A stretch of 64,000 nucleotides of DNA, taken from positions 810,501 through 874,500 of the forward strand of contig NZ_CP016534.2 of NCBI RefSeq assembly GCF_001687565.2. The letters are read 5' to 3'. Below, one piece after another: positions 1 to 7,936 of the stretch. A program made the translations under genes and the position numbers. The stretch comes from Planococcus antarcticus DSM 14505 (GTDB taxonomy: Bacteria > Bacillota > Bacilli > Bacillales_A > Planococcaceae). The notes beneath the pieces are model-generated. The model was not told the DNA's origin, did not search any database, and saw only the letters and a list, made by a program, of their open reading frames with translations. Each line of letters starts with the position of its first letter. Position 1 is the first letter of the stretch.

Positions 1-343
1 GGTAATCGGCGTACTCCTTGTCGTAGTTTGGACGGTAATTTTCCGAGAATTCCAGCATGGCGGGAATCTTCTCGTACTCGTCCGCATAATTCTTTTCATA
101 AATAAACGCAATTTGCTGCATCTTTTCAGGATTTTCAAAAACAGGTTCGCCGTCAATTTCCACCTGTCCTTGTGTCGGTTCGCGGAATGCGGCGAGCAAA
201 GAAAGAAGAGTCGTTTTGCCGGCACCGTTGCGTCCAATTAGTCCGTGAATCTTGCCAGCTTCTAGCGTCAACGAAATATCTTTCAAGGCTTCAAATTTTC
301 CGAATTTTAAAGTGACATTGCTTAGTTTGATCTTGGCAACCAT
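1..343 (-). CDS. ABC transporter ATP-binding protein, YtrB-like (partial, runs off the left edge)
   Basis: Only the first 114 residues are inside the window; the gene continues past base 1. They hold an ABC nucleotide-binding domain with a Walker A motif GRNGAGKTT near residue 37, after a beta-strand reading VTLKFGKFEALKDISL. The signature and Walker B motifs lie outside. The start codon is ATG at 343-341, overlapping the stop of the upstream regulator (TGATG), with AAAGGAAGTGA as ribosome site, so the two genes are translationally coupled. A short ABC ATPase directly behind a YtrA-type GntR repressor is the arrangement of the ytrAB operons of Bacilli, whose exporters respond to cell-wall or membrane-active compounds. 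The drug link is inferred from family context. Confidence 0.85.
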   Translation of the reverse strand, partial: MVAKIKLSNVTLKFGKFEALKDISLTLEAGKIHGLIGRNGAGKTTLLSLLAAFREPTQGQVEIDGEPVFENPEKMQQIAFIYEKNYADEYEKIPAMLEFSENYRPNYDKEYADY

Positions 344-717
344 CAGATTTCACTTCCTTTCGTGTTTTTGATCAGTTCCATAATTTCCGCTTGCGTAATG
401 CCAAGCTTTTTCGCTTCTTGTAGGAGGTTTCTGACATAATTTTCGACAAATGCCTCTTTTCGCTGTCCCATCAATGTCTGTTTTGCCCCTTCTGCTACAA
501 ACATCCCAATCCCTCTTTTCTTAAATAGAATCCCTTCCTCCACCAGCTGATTGATGCCTTTCGAAACGGTCGCATGATTGATTTTATAGAAGCTGACAAG
601 TTGATTGGTTGATGGTGCCTGATCGCCTTCTTTCAGTTGATCGTTGACAATCTGATCTTCAATCAATTCACGAACCTGCAAAAAAATCGGTTTATTCGAA
701 TCAAACGGTTTGCTCAC
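343..717 (-). CDS. GntR-family transcriptional regulator, YtrA subfamily
   Basis: A 124-residue repressor with an N-terminal winged helix-turn-helix (PIFLQVRELIEDQIVN, then PSTNQLVSFYKINHATVSKG) and a short helical C-terminal tail in place of a large ligand domain. This small size is typical of the YtrA subfamily. I place the start at GTG 717 because AAGGAGGTG lies eight bases upstream; an in-frame ATG at 738 would put that ribosome site inside the gene. It heads an operon with the ABC ATPase and probably represses it and itself through the palindrome at 742-781, which lies about 25 bases upstream of the start. The inducing signal cannot be read from the sequence. Confidence 0.9.
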   Translation of the reverse strand: MSKPFDSNKPIFLQVRELIEDQIVNDQLKEGDQAPSTNQLVSFYKINHATVSKGINQLVEEGILFKKRGIGMFVAEGAKQTLMGQRKEAFVENYVRNLLQEAKKLGITQAEIMELIKNTKGSEI

Positions 718-741
718 ACTAAACACCTCCTTATTCAAAAT

Positions 742-781
742 GGATATATGGTTATATGCTTATGTATATAACCATATATCC
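742..781 (-). promoter_or_regulatory. Operator/promoter palindrome for the GntR-ABC operon
   Basis: Two perfect 16-bp inverted arms (GGATATATGGTTATAT at 742-757 and its complement at 766-781) are separated by 8 bp. On the minus strand a TTGACA -35 box (plus coordinates 794-799) stands 17 bp from a TATGGT hexamer lying inside the palindrome. A repressor bound here would cover the -10 region. Autoregulation through such sites is known for YtrA-type GntR proteins; binding here is inferred. Confidence 0.8.
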
Positions 782-1172
782 GTTTTGTTCATTTGTCAAT
801 TAATAAATCGCTAGATAAATTGAATGAAAGCAGTATTATTTTCAACTTGATGACAGTGCATAAACGAAGAAATCGCTCTAGATAGATGCTTTGGGCTCAC
901 AGGATGTGAATCATAAGGTTGTATGACAAACAAGACGTCGCGGTGCCAGTTGCAAGGACGAATTGCTAAGCCTTGTCGCCAGCTCCTGAGGGGTCTACTG
1001 GATGTCGCTTCACTGCTCCAGTAGAAAGCTACTGAACGAAGAGAGTTCGGGCAATGGCTTTGCCCTTAATTGTTTAGGTGCCTGGCACCCAAACAATTAT
1101 TCTTTACTAAAATTTAACAATTTATTATATAGTCTTAACGTATACTAAAAATTGGAACGAATGTTGAAGTAG
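782..1172. other. Intergenic region with one hairpin
   Basis: No gene is supported here. The left part holds the -35 box of the GntR promoter. The middle (about 900-1050) has short GC-rich inverted stretches, such as CTACTGGA... and ...TCCAGTAG around 1018-1054, that look like decayed repeat sequence. The right part holds the 31-bp hairpin at 1068-1098. Confidence 0.5.
1068..1098. repeat. 31-bp palindrome, copy 1 (GGTGCC-T-GGCACC core)
   Basis: The palindrome has 15-base arms with one mismatch around the core GGTGCCTGGCACC, and outer ends AATTGTTT and AAACAATT. A second palindrome of the same length and core lies at 2031-2061. There is no long T-tract on the plus strand, so terminator function is uncertain. 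Confidence 0.8.
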
Positions 1173-2027
1173 ATGCATGGGAGGCTGAACATCATTAGAT
1201 TGAGCAGCATAGTGGAATTTATTAGCTACCTGAAGAAAAATCAACGTGCAATATTCGAAGAAAGCAAAAAGGACGGGGAAGTGAAAGAACTCATGCTTCA
1301 TGAGAATTTCCAAACAGCCTTTCAGCCGATTTTAACGTTAGCAGAGGGGGAAACGATTGGGTTTGAGGTGCTTAACAGGCCCAACAGTACGCCTGTCTTT
1401 CCGACGACTGAAGAGTTTTATACTTTCATAGGGAAGAGCAATAATGTTTTTCGGATAGAAGGATTTCTCCGTAACCTGTCGCTAAAAAAATATGCAGAGC
1501 AGCTGAAACAGACAAGCAGTCATGAAAATGGGTTGATATTCCTGAATATCCAGCCGCAAGTCCTGACAGACCGCTCGTATCGAAGTGGAACCACACTGGA
1601 TTTGCTGAAGAAATACAATTTGTCTCCAGACCAGGTTGTCCTGGAGTTGACCGAAAAAGAGGCCGTGATTGATTACAAGGAATTCGAAAAAACTATCGAA
1701 AATTATCGGCAGCAAGGCTTTCGGATCGCGGTTGATGATGCAGGAACCGGATACAATAGCCTCAAAACGATTATTTCGTTGAAGCCAGAATTCATCAAGC
1801 TTGATAAATCCTTGATCCGGGATATTCATATCCAGCCAGCTCAACAACAATTAGTGGGACTTTTATTGGATTTTGCTGCGCAATCGAATACCAAGATTAT
1901 TGCAGAAGGAATTGAAAATGCTCTGGAGCTGAGATTTTTAAAGAATTTGGGTATCCATTTCGGCCAAGGGTATGCGCTTGGCAGACCCGAACCAGCATTA
2001 ATCAGAGGAGAGGTTCCTTCTTGTTAA
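1173..2027 (+). CDS. EAL-domain cyclic-di-GMP phosphodiesterase
   Basis: A 284-residue stand-alone EAL protein of the type that hydrolyses cyclic di-GMP to pGpG. All catalytic positions are visible: Glu65 in the EVL version of the EAL signature, Asn125 (FLNIQP), Glu158 (ELTE), Asp188-Asp189 (VDDAGTG), Lys209 (IKLDKS), Glu245 (AEGIE) and Gln275 (GQGY). An active enzyme is therefore likely. There is no transmembrane segment or GGDEF, PAS or receiver domain; the first 40 residues are helical and of unknown role. The start is uncertain: ATG 1173 has no good ribosome site, and the GGGAGG at 1179-1184 lies inside the frame, so a non-ATG start slightly downstream is possible. The gene is flanked by the two 31-bp hairpins and appears monocistronic. 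Confidence 0.88.
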   Translation: MHGRLNIIRLSSIVEFISYLKKNQRAIFEESKKDGEVKELMLHENFQTAFQPILTLAEGETIGFEVLNRPNSTPVFPTTEEFYTFIGKSNNVFRIEGFLRNLSLKKYAEQLKQTSSHENGLIFLNIQPQVLTDRSYRSGTTLDLLKKYNLSPDQVVLELTEKEAVIDYKEFEKTIENYRQQGFRIAVDDAGTGYNSLKTIISLKPEFIKLDKSLIRDIHIQPAQQQLVGLLLDFAAQSNTKIIAEGIENALELRFLKNLGIHFGQGYALGRPEPALIRGEVPSC

Positions 2028-2030
2028 TAG

Positions 2031-2061
2031 AATTGTGCGGGTGCCAGGCACCCGCACAATT
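2031..2061. repeat. 31-bp palindrome, copy 2, directly after the EAL gene
   Basis: The 15-bp arms are perfect around the core GGTGCCAGGCACC, with outer ends AATTGTGC and GCACAATT. It begins four bases after the EAL stop codon and may act as a transcription end, although only a short A/T-rich tail follows. It shares core and length with the copy at 1068-1098. Confidence 0.85.
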
Positions 2062-2130
2062 CAAAAGAGTGATTAGTATCAGACACAAGGGGTATACAAC
2101 TAGTAAAACATTAGAATCGGAGTGATATTA

Positions 2131-2346
2131 ATGGCAAGAAAAGGTACCGCAGGAAAAACTCCCGATCAACAATCAGCTCCCTCAGAATCAGGAATTGATA
2201 AAGCTTTCAAAAAAACAAAAGAAGCTCTAGACAGCGATAACGAAGCAACTGATTATGAAGATGCTACAGATGAAATGGAAAAGGCGAAAGATTACTCTAA
2301 AGATGCATCACATAAACAGACCACAGAAGATCGTAAAAACAATTAA
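2131..2346 (+). CDS. Small acidic hydrophilic protein of unknown function
   Basis: A 71-residue protein that is almost entirely charged and polar, with many Asp, Glu and Lys residues and no hydrophobic core or transmembrane segment, so probably disordered. ATG 2131 is chosen because GGAGTGA lies six bases upstream; an ATG nine bases earlier lacks this spacing. Upstream, GTGATT (2069-2074) and GGGTAT (2090-2095) with 15 bases between them loosely resemble a sigma-B promoter. A general-stress role is therefore possible but weakly supported. I do not recognise a family. Confidence 0.65.
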   Translation: MARKGTAGKTPDQQSAPSESGIDKAFKKTKEALDSDNEATDYEDATDEMEKAKDYSKDASHKQTTEDRKNN

Positions 2347-2629
2347 TCCTGAATGTTTATGAAACATTCCGACTAATCAATCATTTAGATTTACAAACTC
2401 TTTTTTATGTATTACAGTGACAGTAAGAGTCGTGCCAGAACGCTGTAGCGTTTGATCCGCACGATCAGTTATGTACGAGAAAAAATCTATGCTGCCTAGT
2501 CTGCTGAAATTCCTTCTTGGAAGTTTCATACGTAGATCAAAGCCAGTTCATTCAGACAAGCAGTTTTGCTGTTGTCTTTTTGGGTTGGCTTTTTTGCATA
2601 GTATCTGCACAGAAAGAGGAGATGCGGAA

Positions 2630-3778
2630 ATGACAGGAGCATTGACAGGCATGAAAATACTCGATTTATCTCGTGTTCTCGCAGGACCTTACTGCACAAT
2701 GATTCTCGGAGATCTGGGAGCGGAGGTTATAAAAGTGGAAGCGCACGGCGGCAGTGATGAGACTCGTAAATGGGGACCGCCTTTTCAAAACGGTGTCAGC
2801 GCTTATTATTTGAGTATCAATCGCAACAAAAAAGCGATTACTGTTGATTTGAAAACAGCGGAAGGCGTGGCCGTCATTAAAAAACTTGTGGCAGAAAGTG
2901 ATGTGGTAGTCAGCAATTTCAAGACCGGTACGATGGAACGTTTGGGACTCGGCTACGAGACCTTATCACGTATCAATCCAGCAATCGTTTTTTGCTCCAT
3001 CACCGGGTTTGGAGAAACAGGACCAGACCGAGATATGCCAGGATATGATTTTATTATCCAAGCAATGAGCGGCTTGATGAGCATCACCGGCAATAAAGAA
3101 TCAGGGCCACAAAAATCCGGAGTGGCAATTGTTGATGTACTGACCGGGTTGTATGCTTGTATCGGCATCCAAGCGGCATTGCTAGAGCGTGTCTGCTCTG
3201 GCAAAGGACAAAAGTTGGATATTTCTTTGTATGATACGGCAGTTAGTGCGTTGGTGAATATTGCGAGTAATTATTTGATGAATGAAAAAGTACCGAATGC
3301 TTTGGGCAATGCACATGCCAATATCGTACCCTATCAGACATTCCGGACAGCTGATGGTGAAATGGTGATTGCTGTCGGCACGGACCAGCAATTCCAGGCA
3401 TTATGCATTGTTTTAGAAAAACCGCAATTTGCAGAGGATGAACGCTACCGGACCAATCCACTACGAGTAGAGAACCGAGAAAGTCTTGTGCCATTACTGC
3501 AACAGATTTTCTTAACGGAAAAAACGGGGTATTGGCAGACTTTGTGCAGAAAAAATAACATACCAGGAGGACCGATTCAGACGATACAAGAAATGGGTCA
3601 TGATCAACAGCTTCAGGCACGCGATATGTTCATCGAGCAAGATCATCCGACAGCTGGAAAAATTAAAATGATTGGCAGTCCGTTAAAGCTGTCGCGAACA
3701 CCTGTCAAAATGGAACGACATCCGCCGAATCCAGGAGAACACAATAAGGAGATTTTAGGACAGTATTCTACACAATAA
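2630..3778 (+). CDS. CaiB/BaiF-type (class III) CoA-transferase
   Basis: A 382-residue class III CoA-transferase that moves CoA from an acyl-CoA donor to a carboxylic acid. The N-terminus reads LSRVLAGPYCTMILGDLGAEVIKVE, the hallmark of the family, and the central GYDFIIQAMSGLMSITG corresponds to the region around the catalytic Asp. ATG 2630 is supported by AAAGAGGAG; the reading frame is open about 160 bases further upstream, but that part is not family-like. The stop is 29 bases before an acyl-CoA dehydrogenase, so the two form an operon. The pairing suggests activation and then oxidation of one acid. Mammalian SUGCT with glutaryl-CoA dehydrogenase is one analogy, so glutarate is a candidate substrate, but this is inference. 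Confidence 0.88.
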   Translation: MTGALTGMKILDLSRVLAGPYCTMILGDLGAEVIKVEAHGGSDETRKWGPPFQNGVSAYYLSINRNKKAITVDLKTAEGVAVIKKLVAESDVVVSNFKTGTMERLGLGYETLSRINPAIVFCSITGFGETGPDRDMPGYDFIIQAMSGLMSITGNKESGPQKSGVAIVDVLTGLYACIGIQAALLERVCSGKGQKLDISLYDTAVSALVNIASNYLMNEKVPNALGNAHANIVPYQTFRTADGEMVIAVGTDQQFQALCIVLEKPQFAEDERYRTNPLRVENRESLVPLLQQIFLTEKTGYWQTLCRKNNIPGGPIQTIQEMGHDQQLQARDMFIEQDHPTAGKIKMIGSPLKLSRTPVKMERHPPNPGEHNKEILGQYSTQ

Positions 3779-3807
3779 ACTACTACTTCTAAAAGGGGAG
3801 ATTTAAG

Positions 3808-5022
3808 ATGAACTTTTCATTTACACAAGAACAGGACATGTTGCGCAGCACGACACGAAACTTTGTCGACAAAGAAATCATGCCATTTATCGAGGAATGG
3901 GACCGAGCAGGTAAATCAGATCCAGCGATTTACGAAAAATTGGCAAACCTCGGATTAATGGGTGTCTGTATTCCCGAAGAGTATGGTGGGAGTGGCATGG
4001 ATTACAATTCCCTAGCAATCGTTTGCGAAGAACTCGAGCGTGGAGACACGGCATTCCGGACCGCCGTTTCTGTCCATACGGGATTAAATAGCTTAACCAT
4101 TCTTCAATGGGGAACAGAACAACAAAAGCAGCAGTACTTAATCCCTCAAGCGAAAGGTGAAAAAATGGGCGCTTTCGGATTGACGGAGCCGGGTGCCGGA
4201 TCGGATGTGGCGGCAATGAAGTCGACTGCCGTGAAACAAGGCGACCATTATGTTCTTAATGGACAAAAGACTTGGATTTCCTTGTGTGATGTGGCAGATT
4301 ATTTTCTTGTCTTCGCTTACACAGGCGACCAAGCACAAAAGCATGGGGCAATTTCTGCCTTTATTGTCGAACGTACGTGGCCAGGTTTTTCCTCCAAAGC
4401 AATTAAAGGCAAACACGGCATACGGGCAGGAAATACAGGAGAACTGTTTTTTGAAGATGTCAAAGTACCGAAAGAGAATTTGTTAGGACAAGAAGGCGAA
4501 GGATTTAAAATTGCGATGTCGGCACTAGATAACGGTCGATTTACGGTTGCCGCTGGAGCCGTCGGGCAAATCATGGCATGTCTCGAAGCAAGCGTTAGCT
4601 ATTGCCGTGAGCGCCAGACATTCGGCATGGAAATTGGTAGGCACCAGTTGGTCCAGCAGATGATTGCAAAAATGGAAGCGGGATTTCAAATGAGCCGTCT
4701 GCTCGTTTACTGTGCAGGTGAACTAAAGAACCAAGGAAAACGCAATACGCGCGAAACGTCTTTAGCAAAATGGCAGGCTTGTGATTTTGCTAATCAAGCA
4801 GCGGACGACGCTTTCCAAATACACGGAGCTTATGGTTATTCCGATGAGTATCCAGTCAGCCGTTATTTGCGCAATTCCAAAGCGCCGGTCATCTACGAAG
4901 GAACACGTGAAATTCATACCATCATGCAAGCGGAATATGCTCTGGGTTATAAGGAAGATAAAGCACTATCGAAAACCTTGCCTGCCTGGGAGCAGCAAGC
5001 CGATCCAACGACTAGTCGTTGA
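3808..5022 (+). CDS. Acyl-CoA dehydrogenase, glutaryl-CoA-dehydrogenase-like
   Basis: A 404-residue FAD-dependent acyl-CoA dehydrogenase with all three domains. Visible motifs are GAFGLTEPGAGSD (flavin and substrate loop, residues 121-133), AYGYSDEYPVSRYLR (C-terminal signature) and the catalytic base Glu374 in VIYEGTREIH. The stretch ERGDTAFRTAVSVHTGL around residue 84 resembles the part of glutaryl-CoA dehydrogenases that holds the arginine contacting the distal carboxylate, so a dicarboxylyl-CoA substrate is plausible. It is second in an operon with the CoA-transferase and is followed by a terminator hairpin. The assignment to the dehydrogenase family is secure; the substrate is inferred. 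Confidence 0.9.
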   Translation: MNFSFTQEQDMLRSTTRNFVDKEIMPFIEEWDRAGKSDPAIYEKLANLGLMGVCIPEEYGGSGMDYNSLAIVCEELERGDTAFRTAVSVHTGLNSLTILQWGTEQQKQQYLIPQAKGEKMGAFGLTEPGAGSDVAAMKSTAVKQGDHYVLNGQKTWISLCDVADYFLVFAYTGDQAQKHGAISAFIVERTWPGFSSKAIKGKHGIRAGNTGELFFEDVKVPKENLLGQEGEGFKIAMSALDNGRFTVAAGAVGQIMACLEASVSYCRERQTFGMEIGRHQLVQQMIAKMEAGFQMSRLLVYCAGELKNQGKRNTRETSLAKWQACDFANQAADDAFQIHGAYGYSDEYPVSRYLRNSKAPVIYEGTREIHTIMQAEYALGYKEDKALSKTLPAWEQQADPTTSR

Positions 5023-5043
5023 GTGATAGTATTTCCGAAAAAT

Positions 5044-5106
5044 AAAGCCGGAAGCATCCAAATGAACTGAAGCTGGGTTCACAAGATGCTTAACGGCTTT
5101 TTCTTT
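5044..5106 (+). terminator. Rho-independent terminator of the CoA-transferase/dehydrogenase operon
   Basis: AAAGCCG and AAGCATC pair with GATGCTT and CGGCTTT, followed by TTTTTCTTTT. It lies 22 bases after the stop. Confidence 0.8.
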
Positions 5107-5331
5107 TGTTTTATATTGCCTGGAATGAAGAGGAATATTAGATTGAATTTTCTCTCTTTAGAAATTATCTGGAGTGAGTAATAGGCTATACTGATATGGA
5201 GAATTCTTTTTCATCTCTTATGCACTCTAGCTAATCGTTAGCTTAATTTTTGCAGGTAGAGGGTACTCTTTCAATAAGCAAGAAAGACTGTTCGGCAGTC
5301 CTGAAAAAACTACACAAAGAGGAGAATGATG

Positions 5332-6048
5332 ATGGAAATTTTAAAACGGTTCAAAGACATTATGACGAGTAATATCAACGCCTTATTAGACAAAGCAGAA
5401 GATCCGGAAAAAATGATTGACCAGTATTTGCGTGATTTGAATAGCGACCTGGGCAAAGTGAAATCGGAAACAGCAGCAATTATGGCAGCTGAAAAACGCG
5501 AACGTCGTGAACTGTCAGAGTTTGAAAAAGAGATTGACGACATGCAGCGCTATGTCGTGAAAGCTTTGGAAGCAGACAATGAAGACGATGCACGGAAATT
5601 CTTGCAACGCAAAGCAGAGCTTTCTGAAAAAGTAGCAGACAAAGGGACAGCGGTTGAACTCGCGGCTGCCAATACACAGCAAATGCGCCAAATGCATGAC
5701 AAGTTAGAATCGGACATCGGAGAACTGGAATCCCGTCGTTCGGAGCTAAAAGGCAAAGCGGCAGTTGCAAAGACACAAAAACGCATGAACAGTTTCGCTT
5801 CTTCAGTAGACGGAGCAGGCGAGCGGATTTCTGCTTTTGATAAAATGGAGCAGAAAATCAACCAAGATCTTGATGAAGCCATCGCGATGACGGAACTCAA
5901 CAAAGAATCTAAAACGGACATTAAAGACCTAGCTTCGAAATACGATAGCGATTCGTCTGTAGACGATGAACTGGAATCGTTAAAAGCCGGCATTAACGTG
6001 GAAGATGAACTGGAAGCATTGAAAAGCCAGTTGGGCAAAAATGAATGA
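5332..6048 (+). CDS. pspA: PspA/IM30 family membrane-stress protein
   Basis: A 238-residue PspA/IM30/Vipp1 homologue, a peripheral membrane protein that forms helical assemblies and stabilises damaged membranes. The N-terminal amphipathic helix (EILKRFKDIMTSNINALLDKAEDPEKMIDQ) and the long coiled coil (about residues 25-200) are typical. Three ATGs in a row occur (5326, 5329, 5332); 5332 has the best distance to AGAGGAGA and matches the usual short PspA N-terminus. It is the first gene of a four-gene cluster matching B. subtilis pspA-ydjGHI, where YdjG and YdjH bring YdjI and PspA to stressed membranes. In B. subtilis the operon is under SigW; I could not find a convincing SigW box here. Confidence 0.93.
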   Translation: MEILKRFKDIMTSNINALLDKAEDPEKMIDQYLRDLNSDLGKVKSETAAIMAAEKRERRELSEFEKEIDDMQRYVVKALEADNEDDARKFLQRKAELSEKVADKGTAVELAAANTQQMRQMHDKLESDIGELESRRSELKGKAAVAKTQKRMNSFASSVDGAGERISAFDKMEQKINQDLDEAIAMTELNKESKTDIKDLASKYDSDSSVDDELESLKAGINVEDELEALKSQLGKNE

Positions 6049-6096
6049 TGAATCTCGTACGAATAGTTTCCTGTAGGCTGAAAGGAGGCAAGCACA

Positions 6097-7125
6097 GTGG
6101 TCATTCAATATAAATGCCCAAACTGCGGGTCAGACATGGCGTTCAACAGTGAATCGGGCCACTTGTCCTGTCCAAGCTGCGGCAGACAGGATGACATCGA
6201 AACATTTCCGGAAACCCATATTCTGCGAAAATTCGACCCGAGTGAAGCAAAAGAATACCATTGTGAAAACTGCGGAGCTGTTATTTTGACTGAAGCCGAA
6301 ACCACTGCGACCCACTGCAGCTTTTGCGGGGCGCCGGTGCTGCTGGCAGACCGACTAACAGGTGACTTAGCTCCGGCCAAAGTAATTCCTTTTACGATTA
6401 GCAAGGATGAAGCTGTTGCTGCATTTCGGAAATGGACGAATAATGGACGGTTGACGCCAAGAGGCTTTACCAGCGGCGACCGCATTAAAAAAATGACTGG
6501 TATGTATGTGCCGTTCTGGCTGTACGACATTGACGGCACAGCAGATGTAGCGGCGCTTGCGACGCAAGTTCACAGCTATACGTCGGGTGATACGATTTAC
6601 ACAGAGACCAATTTTTATGATGTCCGCCGAGAAATAGACCTCAGTTATTTAAAAGTTCCGGCAGACGCATCTGAAAAGATGGACGACGAACTAATGGATA
6701 AACTCGAGCCCTATAATTACGGAGAACTCAAGGATTTCAAAATGCCTTATCTCGCAGGATATCTTGCTGAGAAATACGATTATGACGATGAGGAGCTATT
6801 TTCACGAATTGAATCGAAAATCGTGCCTTATATCGATTCGTACATAGGCAGTACCATTTCAGGTTATTCAACCGTTAGTTATACGAATAAACAAATTCAA
6901 ACAAATAAAAAGAACGTGTACTATACCTTGTTTCCAGTGTGGATGGTTTACTACGATTTCGACAACAAAGAACGCACGTTTGCGATGAACGGTCAAACCG
7001 GCAAAGTGGTGGGCAAGCCGCCAATCAGTGCGTTTAAAGTTGCGGGTTGGTTCACCGGCATTGCGGCTTCAGTGTTTGCGGTGATGAAAGTGGTTGCGTT
7101 TGCTGTAGGAGGTGTTCTTTGGTGA
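6097..7125 (+). CDS. ydjG: YdjG-like zinc-ribbon membrane protein
   Basis: A 342-residue protein with two N-terminal zinc ribbons: CPNC...CPSC in the first 30 residues, then CENC...CSFC near residues 50-75. A soluble middle domain follows, and a hydrophobic segment at the very C-terminus (VAGWFTGIAASVFAVMKVVAFAVGG). It starts at GTG 6097 with AAAGGAGG at good distance. In B. subtilis YdjG acts with YdjH as a membrane platform that recruits the SPFH protein YdjI and PspA. The stop overlaps the GTG start of ydjH (GTGA), so the two are translationally coupled, which suits a complex made in fixed ratio. Confidence 0.88.
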   Translation: MVIQYKCPNCGSDMAFNSESGHLSCPSCGRQDDIETFPETHILRKFDPSEAKEYHCENCGAVILTEAETTATHCSFCGAPVLLADRLTGDLAPAKVIPFTISKDEAVAAFRKWTNNGRLTPRGFTSGDRIKKMTGMYVPFWLYDIDGTADVAALATQVHSYTSGDTIYTETNFYDVRREIDLSYLKVPADASEKMDDELMDKLEPYNYGELKDFKMPYLAGYLAEKYDYDDEELFSRIESKIVPYIDSYIGSTISGYSTVSYTNKQIQTNKKNVYYTLFPVWMVYYDFDNKERTFAMNGQTGKVVGKPPISAFKVAGWFTGIAASVFAVMKVVAFAVGGVLW

Positions 7126-7903
7126 AGGCATTTCAAGTTAACTGGCTAAGAACTCTTTGTTTAGTGCTCGTGTTCATTAGCGTAAGTGGAGTTGCTGCGT
7201 TTGCTGCTGCAGATGAGCATATTTACGACGGTGCTAATTTATTAAGCGAATCGGAAATCGTTGACTTAGAAGCGGTTGCAACAAAATACAGTCAAGAACA
7301 AAATGTCGACTTTTTGTTTTTAACAACTGCAGATGAGAATATGCCTCCTATTACCGATTACATGGGTGATTTTTTTGAACAATGGTCTATTGAAAACAAT
7401 CAAGAAAACGTAGTGTTATTAACAATGAATATCGCGACGCGTGATGTTTACTTAGCTGGTTTTGGAACGGCGGAAACCACACTGGATAATAAACGCGTCG
7501 AGTTGGTCCTAGACCGAATTGTTCCTGAAATGCAAAATGGCGATTATGCGGATGCTTTTCGTGAGACAGTGACTACGTCAAGTCGCTATATGGAATATCG
7601 TCCAGGCGTCAATCCGGAAAACATCCTTCTTAAAAGCTGGTTCCAGCTTCTTGTTGCATTATTGCTGGGGCGGGTGTTGTTGGTTTCATGCTTTACAATG
7701 CAGGTGGACGTGTGACAACGACTGCTAGTACGTATTTTGATGGTGATCATACAAGAGTGACCAGTGCGCGCGACCACTTCCGCAACAAAACCGTTTCACG
7801 TCGCAAAGTTCCGAAGAACAACAGCGGAGGCGGAGGTGGTTTCGGCGGCGGAGGGACTACCGGAGGTGGCACTTCTTTCAGCGGAGGCGGCCGCAAGTTT
7901 TAA
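7122..7903 (+). pseudogene. ydjH: ydjH (TPM-domain membrane protein) interrupted by a frameshift
   Basis: The first part (GTG 7122 to about 7650) encodes a signal segment (LRTLCLVLVFISVSGVAAFA) and a TPM/YgcG-type lumenal domain (DGANLLSESEIVDLEAV onward). This frame stops at 7713-7715. The expected second half, a transmembrane segment (IAGAGVVGFMLYNAGG), a basic stretch and a Gly/Ser-rich tail ending GGGRKF, is intact in the -1 frame and ends at 7903. One base appears to be missing between about 7640 and 7665, inside the transmembrane segment. I see no convincing slippery heptamer, so a mutation or sequence error is more likely than programmed shifting. The flanking genes of the operon are intact. 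Confidence 0.8.
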
Positions 7904-7936
7904 AAGTAGATCAAACCAAAGGAGGGGGAAAACAGA

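Noticed and set aside
7600..7720. Programmed -1 frameshifting in ydjH
   Set aside because: No X-XXY-YYZ slippery heptamer with a following pseudoknot was seen at the junction; homologues are not known to use it.
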